From Tritrichomonas musculus (taxonomy: Eukaryota; Parabasalia; Tritrichomonadida; Tritrichomonadidae), in NCBI GenBank assembly GCA_039105265.1, contig JAPFFF010000004.1, positions 2,666,001 through 2,730,000 on the forward strand: a stretch of DNA of 64,000 nucleotides, written 5' to 3'. This document shows, piece by piece, positions 1 through 10,804 of the stretch (its first letter is position 1; each line of letters starts with the position of its first letter). Under the pieces are notes generated by a model, which saw only the letters and a program-made list of their open reading frames with translations, did not search any database and was not told the origin of the DNA. Both the position numbers and the translations under genes were made by a program.

Positions 1-984
1 TATAAGCTTGGATTAATATATTATGAAGGAGAGCACATCACTCAAGATATTCAAAAATCGATTCATTATTTTACTTTGGCTGCAAATCGAAATCACATAT
101 TGTCACAAGTTCGACTTGGCATGATATACTATCTGAGAGAAAAAATTCCTCGAGATATCAACAAATCGATTTATTTTTTAACTCATGCAGCCAATCAAAA
201 TGATCCATTTGCACAATATAATCTTGGTATGATTTACCTTCTTAAAAAATCGAATCAAGATATAAATAAAGCAATAAAATATATTCAATACTCAGCCAAG
301 AATAGGTTTAGACAGGCACAGGCAATTCTGGCTGACTTTTATCTAGAAGGAAAATATGTCTACTATGATATTGAACAAGCAATTCGTTTATACAAAGAAG
401 TGTCTAGTTTTAATAACCAATATGCGAAAAATAATCTTGGAGTTATTTATAAAACAGGAATTGGAAAAATAGGTAAAAATATATCATATGCCAAAGAATA
501 TTTACATGAAGCAATTAAACAAAAAGATGATTTTGTATCAATGTTCAATTTGGCAACTATTTTACTTGAAGAAGAAGAATCAGAATCAGAACCAAATGAA
601 GATTTGGAATACAAAAAGCCAATTAAATTATTAGCAGAATCATCTGATCACTTATTTCTCCCATCATTTATTTTGCTATCACTTGTTTTGATTAATAAAT
701 ATGAATCAATCAACCATAAAATCATTAGAAAAGAACTTAATGAGCACATGAAAAATCACCCTGAACTGATTCCAATGATTTTCAAATTTTGTAAAAAAAT
801 ACCAAAATATTCAAAAACAACTTATTTTCTCGATTTTCGAAAAATTAATTATGTCTACATTAATCGCAGCGTTAAAACATTAAATGAAATTCAAAAAAAT
901 CAAGAAAGGAAACAAGCTGAACATTTTCGAAGGCCAATAGAAATTAACTCCTTTTTTTATGAAGGATTTGCAATAAAATATTGA
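1..984 (+). CDS. Sel1-repeat protein, C-terminal part (runs off left edge)
   Basis: The reading frame is open from the first base of the window, so the N-terminus lies outside. The visible ~327 codons hold about five Sel1-like (TPR-related) repeats of ~36 residues with the pattern A..G...LG.IY..G....D..KAI.YY..AA. A non-repeat tail of ~110 residues follows, ending in FFYEGFAIKY. The tail matches the end of the large kinase/Sel1 protein that follows (both have SSFNNQYAKNNL and a final FYEGF), so the two are tandem paralogues. Sel1 repeats form helical solenoids that bind other proteins, so a scaffold or adaptor role is likely. Whether a kinase domain lies upstream cannot be seen. The stop is TGA. 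Confidence 0.85.
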   Translation, partial: YKLGLIYYEGEHITQDIQKSIHYFTLAANRNHILSQVRLGMIYYLREKIPRDINKSIYFLTHAANQNDPFAQYNLGMIYLLKKSNQDINKAIKYIQYSAKNRFRQAQAILADFYLEGKYVYYDIEQAIRLYKEVSSFNNQYAKNNLGVIYKTGIGKIGKNISYAKEYLHEAIKQKDDFVSMFNLATILLEEEESESEPNEDLEYKKPIKLLAESSDHLFLPSFILLSLVLINKYESINHKIIRKELNEHMKNHPELIPMIFKFCKKIPKYSKTTYFLDFRKINYVYINRSVKTLNEIQKNQERKQAEHFRRPIEINSFFYEGFAIKY

Positions 985-1490
985 AAATATTCTTTATCTG
1001 CTGTAAAAGATTATATCTTAACAAGTTCAACAATTGAACCAGAAAATGGTTATTATTTAAATTTATTGTATACTTTTTTTTTGAAACAGAAAATCTAAAT
1101 TTTTCTATGAATGCCATCCTTTTCAATTGCATTCAAATAAATATCAGGTAAAATAGTCCATATCTAATTCCAAACATGATGAAAGATTTTAAATCAACTT
1201 TATAGCCATTTTTGATTAAATTATTTATATAAAGTAAACGGGGCAGATAATTAAAATTAATTTTGATTAATTTTTTTTTGGATTTGGACATCATAGAATA
1301 AGCCTTTACCTACAAAGACATTTGATAAATTAAAATGAAAAATATGTGGTATTCTTTTAAATAAAAAACAACTAAAACTATATTTTGTTTGTTTTTTCCA
1401 CAATAAACATTATTTGAATACTATTCAAAAAAAAATGACCATCAATGGTGAAATCATTCACCAAATATAATAAGACATATTTTTATGTGA
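985..1490. other. Intergenic spacer, AT-rich
   Basis: About 500 bases between two paralogous Sel1 genes. I see no RNA gene or long frame here. The only recognisable item is an initiator-like TCATTCA close to the right-hand gene, listed separately. Confidence 0.6.
1454..1460 (+). promoter_or_regulatory. Initiator-like element (TCATTCA)
   Basis: TCATTCA lies ~31 bases upstream of the ATG at 1491. Trichomonad genes are known to use an Inr of the type TCA-Y-(T/A) close to the start codon. Such short AT-rich motifs also occur by chance, so this is suggestive only. Confidence 0.35.
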
Positions 1491-4400
1491 ATGACATTGA
1501 AAATTTCTATCAATCAAGATAGAAGTATCGAAGATTTAATTAATGAATTCGAGAAGACTTTTATTACACAAGAAAATGAAATAAAAAATGAAAAAATTGA
1601 TCACATAATTTCAGATATTTTTTATGAGGAACATGAAATCAATATCATTGTCATCAATTTTGAATCAAAAGACAAATGCTATTCGATTTGTTGTGATAAG
1701 AAAATATTTGTTATTTCAAAAACAATTCTTCACGATTTTTTTATTCAAATCAAATCAGACAACAAACAAATAAAGAACCAAATAAAGAATAAGAAAGAAG
1801 AAATTTACATGTGCTCTAATAAAACGAGAGAAGAATTTAACAACGATTCATTTAACATTTTTTGTACAAATTTGAAATCCAATTCCAAGAAAGACGAACA
1901 ATTTGAAGAAGAAATCAAAAATCTGATTTCACATTTCAATATCAAATCAAAAAACATCAAAGAACATCATTTATTCATACAAATAATTGCAGGATACATC
2001 ATTAAATGCAGCTATTATTTTACGAAACTAGAAACAGAGAAAGATATTGAATATACAAATAAAGAAGCAAACATTAAAGAAGCAAACGAAAAGAGAATTG
2101 AAGATCTGATTATGCTACGACAAATTGAATTTAATGAATACAAAATTGTTAATCTATGTTTAAATATTCAAGACCAGCTTTTGTATATAACAAAAACATT
2201 TAACGATGAAAGATTTTATCAAACAGAGAAAAATATTTTTGAAATATTGAAAAAGCATCATCCTTATCGATGCAATTTTCAAGGATCAATTGAGAAGAAC
2301 AAAATGAGAATTCTTGTTTTTGAATACTATGAAGGAACGACATTAATGAATATTGAAAATATGACATTAAATCAACTTGATAAAATAATAATTATTTTTG
2401 AGGTTATGACATGCATTGAGGAAATTCATTTTGAAGGAATTATTTTTCGAGATTTGAATCCAGGAAATATAATTATCGATGAAAACAAACGAGCAATTTT
2501 AAACAATTTCGATTATTCGCGAGTTTTAACAAATAATGACGAAGATGTTACAAGTGAGATGACGTCGAATATTGGAGTTGAATTTTACACATCACCAGAA
2601 CAATATAGCAATAATAAATATTTCAAAGAGACAGACATTTATTCTCTTGGTCGAATCATGTTTTTCATTTTGATTGATAACACCAACACAAAAGATGAAT
2701 ATCAACATCCGGATGAACATCGAATATTTGAACATATTTATGAAATGTGCACCAAATTTCAACCATTTCAACGACCAAATATTTCTAAATTAATCAACAT
2801 TTTTTATCATGAAATAATAAAACATTTCAAAACGACACATTTCTATGATGATAAAGACAAAGAACAAATAGAAAATACATTGCGAACAATATACAAACTT
2901 CGACGAAGAGAAATTGAAAAATATTTTGAAAACGGATCAAAAGAATACAAACGACAACATATCAATGAAATATTTGATATCTTTGAATATTTAACATATT
3001 TCAACCATAAAACACAAAAAGAAACATTGAAAGAAACTTTATCAAAATTACTCGAAATTATTAAAGATGGCGAATGTAGTTTGAGTGCCGAAACATTAAA
3101 TTTTCTTGGCAAATTATATAACGAAGGGAAATATTTGCAACATGATCCAGATAAATCAATTGAATACTTTAAACGATCATCAAACAATGGATGCTCAGAA
3201 GCACAATATAATCTTGGGAAAATTTATTTTCTAAAACGAGATATTAAAAAAGCGATTGAATATTATTCAAAATCAGCCAAAAACAATAATGCTAAAGCAC
3301 AATATCATCTTGGGATTATTTATAAAGAAGGAACAGAATTTTATAAAAATGAAGAAGAATGGATTGAATATTTCACCCAGTCAGCAAAACAAAATCATTC
3401 AAAATCACGAATTGAATTAATCAAATATTTCATATCGAAACAAGATATCATTGGTAAACTACAACAAAAATACGATGATGAATATTTAACAAATATTTAT
3501 AAACAATTCAAATTTGAATACTTTACAGATATGAAAAAGATTGAATCCAAGAACAACGAAATGAAACCATTTTCGATGATTGATATAATATATTATGCAA
3601 AAGACAAAATGTTGATGATAATTTGCAGTTACAAGCATTGTTATCTTATTGAAACGAACAAAGCACCAGACGAAATCATCAAATTCATTGAAGGTCTTGA
3701 ACTTTTTTATGATATCAAATTTTATACTACGAATGACAAATATTCTAAATTTTTTGACAACGAAAACAAATTTGAAGAAATTAACACCGAAACGACACAA
3801 TTATTCAAATATTTTCAAGATAAGCATTCAATTATTTATGACTTTTATTTTGATAACATTGAAGAATATTTCATTAATTTGACTATGAAAGCAATCATTG
3901 GATTCACACTGCGAAAATTTTATTTCCATTCTAACGAATTTGAAGACAAAGAACTTTTCAGTTTAACAAACGAAAAACGACGAGAATTTGGAATGGATGA
4001 ATTTGTGAATTTACGACGGCTTGGACAAGGTTCATTCTCAGTTGTTTCATTATGTTATCATCTTAAAACATGTCGACTTTATGCGGTCAAAGAATATTTG
4101 AATCGGAATGAATATGACAAATATTTTCAACGCGAGAAAGAATTCTTTGAAAACTCGAATAATGAATTCATTGTCAAATATTATGGAACTATATCAGAGA
4201 GGAATGCATTTGTTATTGAATATATGAGTCATGGATCATTGACTTCAGAATATGTTTCAAGTATTACGTCAACACAACGAATGAAACTAATCGTCAGCAT
4301 ATTAACAGGAATCAAATATCTTCATTCGATCAACTTTTATCATCGTGATCTTAAACCGATGAATATCTTCATCAATCATGATGAAGATTTTTTTGTTGGA

Positions 4401-7400
4401 GATTTCAGTTGTGCAAAGCATATCAAAGAAAACGAAGAAGAAAATAATAATACCAAAGACCTTGGCACATATTTATATTCCTATCCATCTTCGATTTTCG
4501 GAGAAGAAATGTCAAATGAAGAAAAAGATATGTATTCAATTGGCAAGATTATTGAAGAAATTATCACTCAAGTTAGCAAAACAAACAAATGCAAATTATT
4601 ATCAGATTTTGATATTTGTCAGACCGAATTAAAAGAATTTATTGAACATTTACTTAACCCTTATCAATCTCACAAATATATTATTATCATGATTTTCTTT
4701 TTATTTGAAACATTTATGAACAACGAGAATCAATTGTTCAAAGAAAAATTTCTTAAATCATTTCGACATATTTTTGAACATTTTATCGAAAAAAATGAAA
4801 AAGAAAGCAAATCAAATGAAACAGATTTAGAAACTATCATCAATTATTTAGAAAAATTAACAAACCAAAATTATTCATATGCACAATATGCTCTGGGAAT
4901 TCATTTCTTTTTAGATAAGTTTACCCCACGTGATATAGAAAAGTCGATATATTATTTTTCTCTTGCAGCAAATCAAAATCATTCCAAATCACAATTTTAT
5001 TTAGGACTTATTTATTCAAGAAACGAATTTGTCCCATGCGACATGAACAAAGCTCTTTTCTATTACTCATTAGCTGCAAATCAAAATAGCAGTGAGGCTC
5101 AAACGAATCTTGGATTTATATATTATGAAGGGAAATATGTAAAACGTGATATTTACAAAGCAATTCATTATTATTCTCTTGCTGCAAATTCCAATTCATC
5201 TGTTGCACAGAATAATCTTGCATTATTATGCTATAATATAAAAGATATTAAAAGAGCGATCCATTACTATTCACTTGCAGCAGAACAAAATTTATTAGAA
5301 GCACAATTTTCGCTTGGAAATATTTTTTATAAAGGAACTGGAGTATCAAAAAACATTGATAAAGCTATTCATTATTATTCACTTGCAGCAAATCAAGGTC
5401 ATGTTGAATCACAATTTAACCTTGGAATTATTTATTATGAAGGAACTGGAGTATCAAAAAACATTGATAAAGCTATTCATTATTATTCACTTGCAGCAAA
5501 TCAAGGTCATGTTGAATCACAATTTAACCTTGGAATTATTTATTATGAAGGAAGATATTACCCAAAAAATATCGTGAAAGCTTTTTATTATTTTTTTCTT
5601 GCAGCAAATCACAATTATCCACTTGCACAATATACTATTGGATTACTTTATTTAGAAGGTAAAGACATTTCACAAGATACTAACAAAGCAATTAAACATT
5701 TATCATTAGCTGCAGACTCTAATCTATCCATGGCTCAATTCAAACTTGGAAATATTTATTTAGAAAATAAATTTTTACCTAAAAATATTAACAAAGCATT
5801 CTTTTATTTATCACTTGCAGCAAAACAAAAAAACCCAAATGCTTTAAACTATTTGGGATTAATATATTACGAAGGTAAATATATTTCACAAGACATAAAA
5901 AAGGCTATTTATTTTTTTGAACTTTCAGCTAATCTAAACAACCCAGAAGCACAATATTATCTTGGATTAATTTATTATAAAAATGAAATAATTGCAAGTG
6001 ACATTAATAAATCAATCCATTATTTATGTCTTTCAGCCAATCAGAATCATAGAGGTTCTCAGTTTTTTCTTGGATATATTTTTTTTGAAGGAAGACGCAT
6101 AAAACGAAATATTTATAAATCAATTCATTATTTCACTCTGGCCGCAAACAACAATTTAGCTGAAGCACAATATTTTTTAGGAATAATTTATTTCAAAGGA
6201 GATTTTATAGAAAAAAATTTGCAAAAAACAATATATTATTTAACTCTTGCTGCAAAACAAAATCATTCAAAATCCCAATACTTACTTGGTTCAATTTATG
6301 TCAAAGGAGAAATAGTTACACGAGACATTAATAAAGCAATTTATTATTTTTCACTTTCAGCACAGCAAAACAACACCAAATCACAAGTTGACTTAGCATT
6401 TCTTTATTATAAAGGTGAATATGTTCAAAGAGACATTAATAAAGCAATTTATTATTATTTGTTGGCTTCAAATTCAGACAATTTTGAGGCACAAAACGAA
6501 CTTGGGAAAATTTACTATGAAGGACAATATGTACCAAGAGATATAAAAAAGTCTATTCATTATTACATGCTTGCTGCAAATAAAAATTTTCCAAAAGCTC
6601 AATATACTTTAGGTAGCATTTATTTTGAAGGGAAATATGTTCAAAGGGACATAAATAAATCGATCCATTATTATTCACTTGCAGCTAATCAGAATCTTGC
6701 TGAAGCTCAACATGCTTTAGGATATATATATTCCAAAGGAATATATATAACACGAGATATTAACAAGGCAATTCATAACTATTCGCTTGCTGCTAATCAG
6801 AATTATCCTTATTCACAAAATAATCTAGGCGTTATTTATTATGATGGACTTTACATCACAAAAGATATTAATAAATCAATTCATTACTTTTCACTTGCAG
6901 CACATAATCAACTTCCTGAAGCTCAATATACATTAGGATTCATTTATTATGAAAAACGAAATATGAATAAAGCAATACATTATCTTAAGAAAGCAGCTAA
7001 TCAAAAACTTCCTGAAGCTTTATATTTTTTAGGATTAATTTATTATCAAGATAAAAATATAACAAATGATATAAATAAAGCTATTTATTATTTTTCAATG
7101 GCTTCAAATCAAAATTATACCGATGCACAATATGTTCTCGGATTTATTTATTACCAAGATAATGCTTATTTCAATATCAAAAAAGCTATTTATTATTATA
7201 CTCTTGCTGCGAAAAATAATCGCAACTCTGCACAATTTATTTTAGGAGTAATTTATTCACAAGGCAAATATGTTGAACGAGATATTGAAAAAGCAATTCA
7301 TTATTACAAAGAAGCATCATCATTCAACAATCAATATGCAAAGAATAATCTTGCAATAATTTACAAAAAAGGCTATGGAGATATTAAAGAAAATATTGGT

Positions 7401-7889
7401 TATTCAATTGAGTTACTAAAAGAAGCAATAAAACAAAAAAATGATTATATAGCAATGTATAATTTAGCATCAATTTATTTTTTCAATGAAAAAATCACAG
7501 ATATCGATCAATCAATAGAATTATCAATTAAATCATACAACAATGGATTCTTTCCAGCAATAATACTCTTGAGTTTAGCATTAATTAAGAAACTAAAAAA
7601 TATATCAATAGAAGCAATTAATAAAGTAATCAATTCATCTGAAGATATAAAATGTAATCATCCAGAAATCATATTTTTCTATATCAAAACAATCATGCTC
7701 GAAAACAAGAATACTATTGATTTTTTTCATTCAGTTCTTTCCAATAATGAATATGTGTATGTTAATTCAAAAAAGTTTGTCCTCCTTCAAGAATTTAATT
7801 CAAAGAAAATACGAAATAATGATTCAAAATATAAAAATATTAAAGAAATAAACGAACTTTTTTATGAAGGATTTGGAATGGAGCCATAA
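1491..7889 (+). CDS. Dual kinase-like / Sel1-repeat scaffold protein (2132 aa)
   Basis: Order of parts: a trichomonad N-terminal region (1-230); a degenerate kinase-like domain (~235-450) with FRDLNPGN as catalytic loop, NFD in place of DFG and a SPE motif; a first Sel1 block (~535-645); a linker; a second kinase domain (~838-1060); then about 25 Sel1 repeats (~1115-2030) and a tail ending FYEGFGMEP. The second kinase has the glycine loop GQGSFSVV, AVKEY as the lysine motif, YHRDLKPMN, and DFS for DFG. The first domain looks like a pseudokinase. The second keeps the lysine, HRD and DFx aspartate and could be active. Role: probably a signalling kinase carried on a protein-binding solenoid; the substrate is unknown. 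ATG at 1491 is the first Met after upstream stops. The stop overlaps TAAA, which resembles the trichomonad poly(A) signal. Confidence 0.9.
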   Translation: MTLKISINQDRSIEDLINEFEKTFITQENEIKNEKIDHIISDIFYEEHEINIIVINFESKDKCYSICCDKKIFVISKTILHDFFIQIKSDNKQIKNQIKNKKEEIYMCSNKTREEFNNDSFNIFCTNLKSNSKKDEQFEEEIKNLISHFNIKSKNIKEHHLFIQIIAGYIIKCSYYFTKLETEKDIEYTNKEANIKEANEKRIEDLIMLRQIEFNEYKIVNLCLNIQDQLLYITKTFNDERFYQTEKNIFEILKKHHPYRCNFQGSIEKNKMRILVFEYYEGTTLMNIENMTLNQLDKIIIIFEVMTCIEEIHFEGIIFRDLNPGNIIIDENKRAILNNFDYSRVLTNNDEDVTSEMTSNIGVEFYTSPEQYSNNKYFKETDIYSLGRIMFFILIDNTNTKDEYQHPDEHRIFEHIYEMCTKFQPFQRPNISKLINIFYHEIIKHFKTTHFYDDKDKEQIENTLRTIYKLRRREIEKYFENGSKEYKRQHINEIFDIFEYLTYFNHKTQKETLKETLSKLLEIIKDGECSLSAETLNFLGKLYNEGKYLQHDPDKSIEYFKRSSNNGCSEAQYNLGKIYFLKRDIKKAIEYYSKSAKNNNAKAQYHLGIIYKEGTEFYKNEEEWIEYFTQSAKQNHSKSRIELIKYFISKQDIIGKLQQKYDDEYLTNIYKQFKFEYFTDMKKIESKNNEMKPFSMIDIIYYAKDKMLMIICSYKHCYLIETNKAPDEIIKFIEGLELFYDIKFYTTNDKYSKFFDNENKFEEINTETTQLFKYFQDKHSIIYDFYFDNIEEYFINLTMKAIIGFTLRKFYFHSNEFEDKELFSLTNEKRREFGMDEFVNLRRLGQGSFSVVSLCYHLKTCRLYAVKEYLNRNEYDKYFQREKEFFENSNNEFIVKYYGTISERNAFVIEYMSHGSLTSEYVSSITSTQRMKLIVSILTGIKYLHSINFYHRDLKPMNIFINHDEDFFVGDFSCAKHIKENEEENNNTKDLGTYLYSYPSSIFGEEMSNEEKDMYSIGKIIEEIITQVSKTNKCKLLSDFDICQTELKEFIEHLLNPYQSHKYIIIMIFFLFETFMNNENQLFKEKFLKSFRHIFEHFIEKNEKESKSNETDLETIINYLEKLTNQNYSYAQYALGIHFFLDKFTPRDIEKSIYYFSLAANQNHSKSQFYLGLIYSRNEFVPCDMNKALFYYSLAANQNSSEAQTNLGFIYYEGKYVKRDIYKAIHYYSLAANSNSSVAQNNLALLCYNIKDIKRAIHYYSLAAEQNLLEAQFSLGNIFYKGTGVSKNIDKAIHYYSLAANQGHVESQFNLGIIYYEGTGVSKNIDKAIHYYSLAANQGHVESQFNLGIIYYEGRYYPKNIVKAFYYFFLAANHNYPLAQYTIGLLYLEGKDISQDTNKAIKHLSLAADSNLSMAQFKLGNIYLENKFLPKNINKAFFYLSLAAKQKNPNALNYLGLIYYEGKYISQDIKKAIYFFELSANLNNPEAQYYLGLIYYKNEIIASDINKSIHYLCLSANQNHRGSQFFLGYIFFEGRRIKRNIYKSIHYFTLAANNNLAEAQYFLGIIYFKGDFIEKNLQKTIYYLTLAAKQNHSKSQYLLGSIYVKGEIVTRDINKAIYYFSLSAQQNNTKSQVDLAFLYYKGEYVQRDINKAIYYYLLASNSDNFEAQNELGKIYYEGQYVPRDIKKSIHYYMLAANKNFPKAQYTLGSIYFEGKYVQRDINKSIHYYSLAANQNLAEAQHALGYIYSKGIYITRDINKAIHNYSLAANQNYPYSQNNLGVIYYDGLYITKDINKSIHYFSLAAHNQLPEAQYTLGFIYYEKRNMNKAIHYLKKAANQKLPEALYFLGLIYYQDKNITNDINKAIYYFSMASNQNYTDAQYVLGFIYYQDNAYFNIKKAIYYYTLAAKNNRNSAQFILGVIYSQGKYVERDIEKAIHYYKEASSFNNQYAKNNLAIIYKKGYGDIKENIGYSIELLKEAIKQKNDYIAMYNLASIYFFNEKITDIDQSIELSIKSYNNGFFPAIILLSLALIKKLKNISIEAINKVINSSEDIKCNHPEIIFFYIKTIMLENKNTIDFFHSVLSNNEYVYVNSKKFVLLQEFNSKKIRNNDSKYKNIKEINELFYEGFGMEP
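5334..5549 (+). repeat. Exact 108-bp tandem duplication of one Sel1 repeat
   Basis: Bases 5334-5441 and 5442-5549 read identically by eye. They encode two consecutive identical 36-residue Sel1 units (GTGVSKNIDKAIHYYSLAAN...). Neighbouring units are diverged, so this is a recent, in-frame repeat gain. Confidence 0.9.
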
Positions 7890-8083
7890 ATTTTTTACAT
7901 TTTCCTTCATATTCATTTCAGTTTAAAGTAACATATAATGATTTCATATTCATAAACAAACATTAAACAATCAAGATCAAGCGATTATCTGATTATTTTA
8001 TATCTTTTATAACAACCTTTTTTTTAAATTAAACACCTGAAGAATAAATAAATCATTTTTTTTTAAATTAAATAAAATGATAT

Positions 8084-10190
8084 TTAATCAGTTCTTTCAA
8101 CTTTTGTCTCTCTAGGAAAGGTTCTACTTATAGAGCATTCAACAGATGAAGGAATTGATACTTGCTTCAATGACGTACACCCATCAAAAGTTTTATATTC
8201 AATTTCATTAACGGATGGAGGAATCGTTTCTTCAATCAATGAAGAGCAATTTTGATAAGCAAAAGAACCGATTTTAGTGACCAATTCAGGAATACACACT
8301 TTAGTTAGAGATGAACATCCGCTGAAAGCTCCCTCTAAAATATGACTTACAGAATCAGGAATCATAATTTCTTTCAATTATGAGCATTCAAAAAAAGCAT
8401 AATTTTCGATTGCTTTAATAGAAGATGGAATTTTAATACTTAATAAGGTATCGCATCCACAGAAAGCAAAAGATCCAATTTCTTTCATTGACAAAGGAAT
8501 TTCAACACTCGAAAGTGAAAAGCATCCGAAAAATGCAAATTTTCCAATCTTTTCAACAAATAGCATTGATTCATTTACCAATGAATTGCAATTCAGGAAT
8601 GTTTCATCTTCAATCTCCTTTACTAGAGGAATGAAGGCTTTAGTAATTGACATGCATTGTTCAAAAGCATTATTTCCAATATATGCAACAAAAGCAATTC
8701 AGTAATTTCAAGTGATTTGCAACCATAAAATGCAAATTGGCCAATTTTTCCAACATTTATAACGTTGACTTGTTCCAATGATGAACATTCATAGAATGCA
8801 AATTGGCCAATTTTTTCAACATTTTCAATGTTGATTTGTTTCAATGATGAACATTCATAGAATGCATAGTCCTTAATTTGTTTTGGTGAAGAAGGAAGTT
8901 CTATTTCTTCCAATGATGAACAGCTTTTGAAAGTTTCATTTTCAATGATTACTAATGAGGAATCAATTTTTACTTTAATTAATGATGAACAATTGGAAAA
9001 AGCTGATTCTCCAATTGAATGAACAGAAAAAGGAATTTCGATTCTTCGTAATGATGAACAATTACTGAAGGCGTAACATTTAATCTCTTCTACACTTTGT
9101 GGAATTTCAATTTCTGCTAATGATGAGTAATTACTGAAAGAAAATCTTCCAATTGATTTGATTGAAGTAGAAAGAGTTACATGCTCTAATGAAGAACATT
9201 TATTGAAAACATTGTTTCCAATCGATGCTACAGATGAATGAATATTTATCTCTTTTAATGATGTAATATTACTGATGAAGGAATTGTAACACTCGTCAGT
9301 GATCTGCATCCACTAAATGCTCCTTTCCCAATCGATGTAATAAATGAAGGAATATCAAAGGTTACCAATGATTTGCATCCTTCAAGAAAGTGGTCACCAA
9401 TAGAGGTTATTGAAGAAGGAATTTCAAATTGCGTCAATGATGAGCAACCTTTAAAGATGCAATTTCCAATTGTTGTTACTGATGAAGGAATTATATTTTG
9501 TGATAATTATTCACAATCACTAAAAGCACTGTCACCAATTGATGTAATTGATGAAGGAATTGTTTATTTTGCCAATGATTTGCATTTACTAAAAGCTCCT
9601 TTTCCAATTGATGTAATAAAAGATGGAATTTCGAATTTAACCAGAGATTGACAATCTTCAAAGAAGCTTTTATTGATTGTTGTTATTGAAGAAGGAATTT
9701 CAAATTGATGCAAAGAAGAGCATCCAATGAAAATTCCTTTTCCAATTGAAATAACAAAAGATGGAATTGATATTTGACTCAATGATGAACAATTACAAAA
9801 TACTCGATCGCCAATACATTTTATAGAAGAAGGAAATGTTATTTTTTCAAGTGATGAACAACCTAAGAATGTTTCATCTTTAATTGCAGTTACAGAAGAA
9901 GGAATTTTAATTTGTATCAACTACAATTTGTAAAAGCGTTGTTTCCAATTGAAGTTACAGATTGAGGAATTGATATTTCAATCAAATAACTACAATCTTC
10001 AAAAGCATGATCACTGACACTAGTAACAGATGATGGAATTTCTAATTTTATCAAATCGTTGCATTTACACAAAGCATAACTTCAAATTGAAACTAAAGAG
10101 GCAGGTAAAGATAAATCTGTCAATTTTATGCAATGATCAAAAGTGTTGTTTTCAATTGACTTTATAGATGAAAGAATTTTCACTTCCATC
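8084..10190 (-). pseudogene. BspA-like leucine-rich repeat gene, decayed
   Basis: The minus strand carries about 30 units of ~23 codons of the BspA-like LRR_5 type (pattern I.IP.SV..IG..AF..CSSL..V). They start at the ATG at 10188-10190 and end with TAA at 8084. The units are spread over several frames. There is an in-frame TGA near 10081, frame changes near 9920, 9270 and 8640, an interruption between 9440 and 9560, and a TAA at 8378. No transmembrane tail is visible. Intact relatives in trichomonads and in oral bacteria are surface or secreted adhesin-like proteins; others are cytoplasmic. This host gene appears dead, although its repeats remain highly regular. Sequencing error cannot explain so many breaks. 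Confidence 0.85.
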
Positions 10191-10804
10191 AAAAGAATTC
10201 AAATTTAAAATTTTGAATTAAAGTTTACATTCAAAAAATTATCGGATGAAAAATATATAATATCTTAAAAATGTATGGTAAAAAATTATTTAAAAATTAT
10301 AAATATAAAGATTTATTATTTAAAAAATAGTATATATGCTATTAAATATTAATAATATATCATTATAGTTGCATTTGACCGTAAAAAATGATTTGAGTAC
10401 TTTATTTTGACACTTTACAAAATTTTAGCACACCTATACCTATACAAGGATTCAAAATTAGATTTAATTTGAAATAGAATTGAAATAATTGTATAAAAAT
10501 ATTTTATAAAATATCTAAATTTATCTCCATTTAAATAGAATAAAATCAAATCATATATTTAGCCAAAAAAATAAAAATAAACAATATTATATATGTGATA
10601 AATTTGGAAAGTGAAAAAAGATTTCTGTTTTTATTTTTTATTTTTTTGTCCATTTTTAAAGTAATTTTAATTCAATTATATAAAATATTTAAATTCTTGA
10701 AGAAAGAAGAAAAGTTTATTAGTTAAAAAAAAACTACTAGAAAACGTTATTTTCGAAAATTTTAAAAATTTTGGGTAACTTATTTTTAGACAATCAGTAC
10801 TATT
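10191..10804. other. Intergenic spacer, AT-rich
   Basis: About 610 bases between two decayed genes, rich in A and T runs. I see no RNA gene, repeat or coding relic in it. Confidence 0.55.

Noticed and set aside
5314-5577. 87-codon frame over the duplicated Sel1 unit
   Set aside because: It is an out-of-frame shadow of the exact 108-bp repeat inside the large kinase/Sel1 gene.
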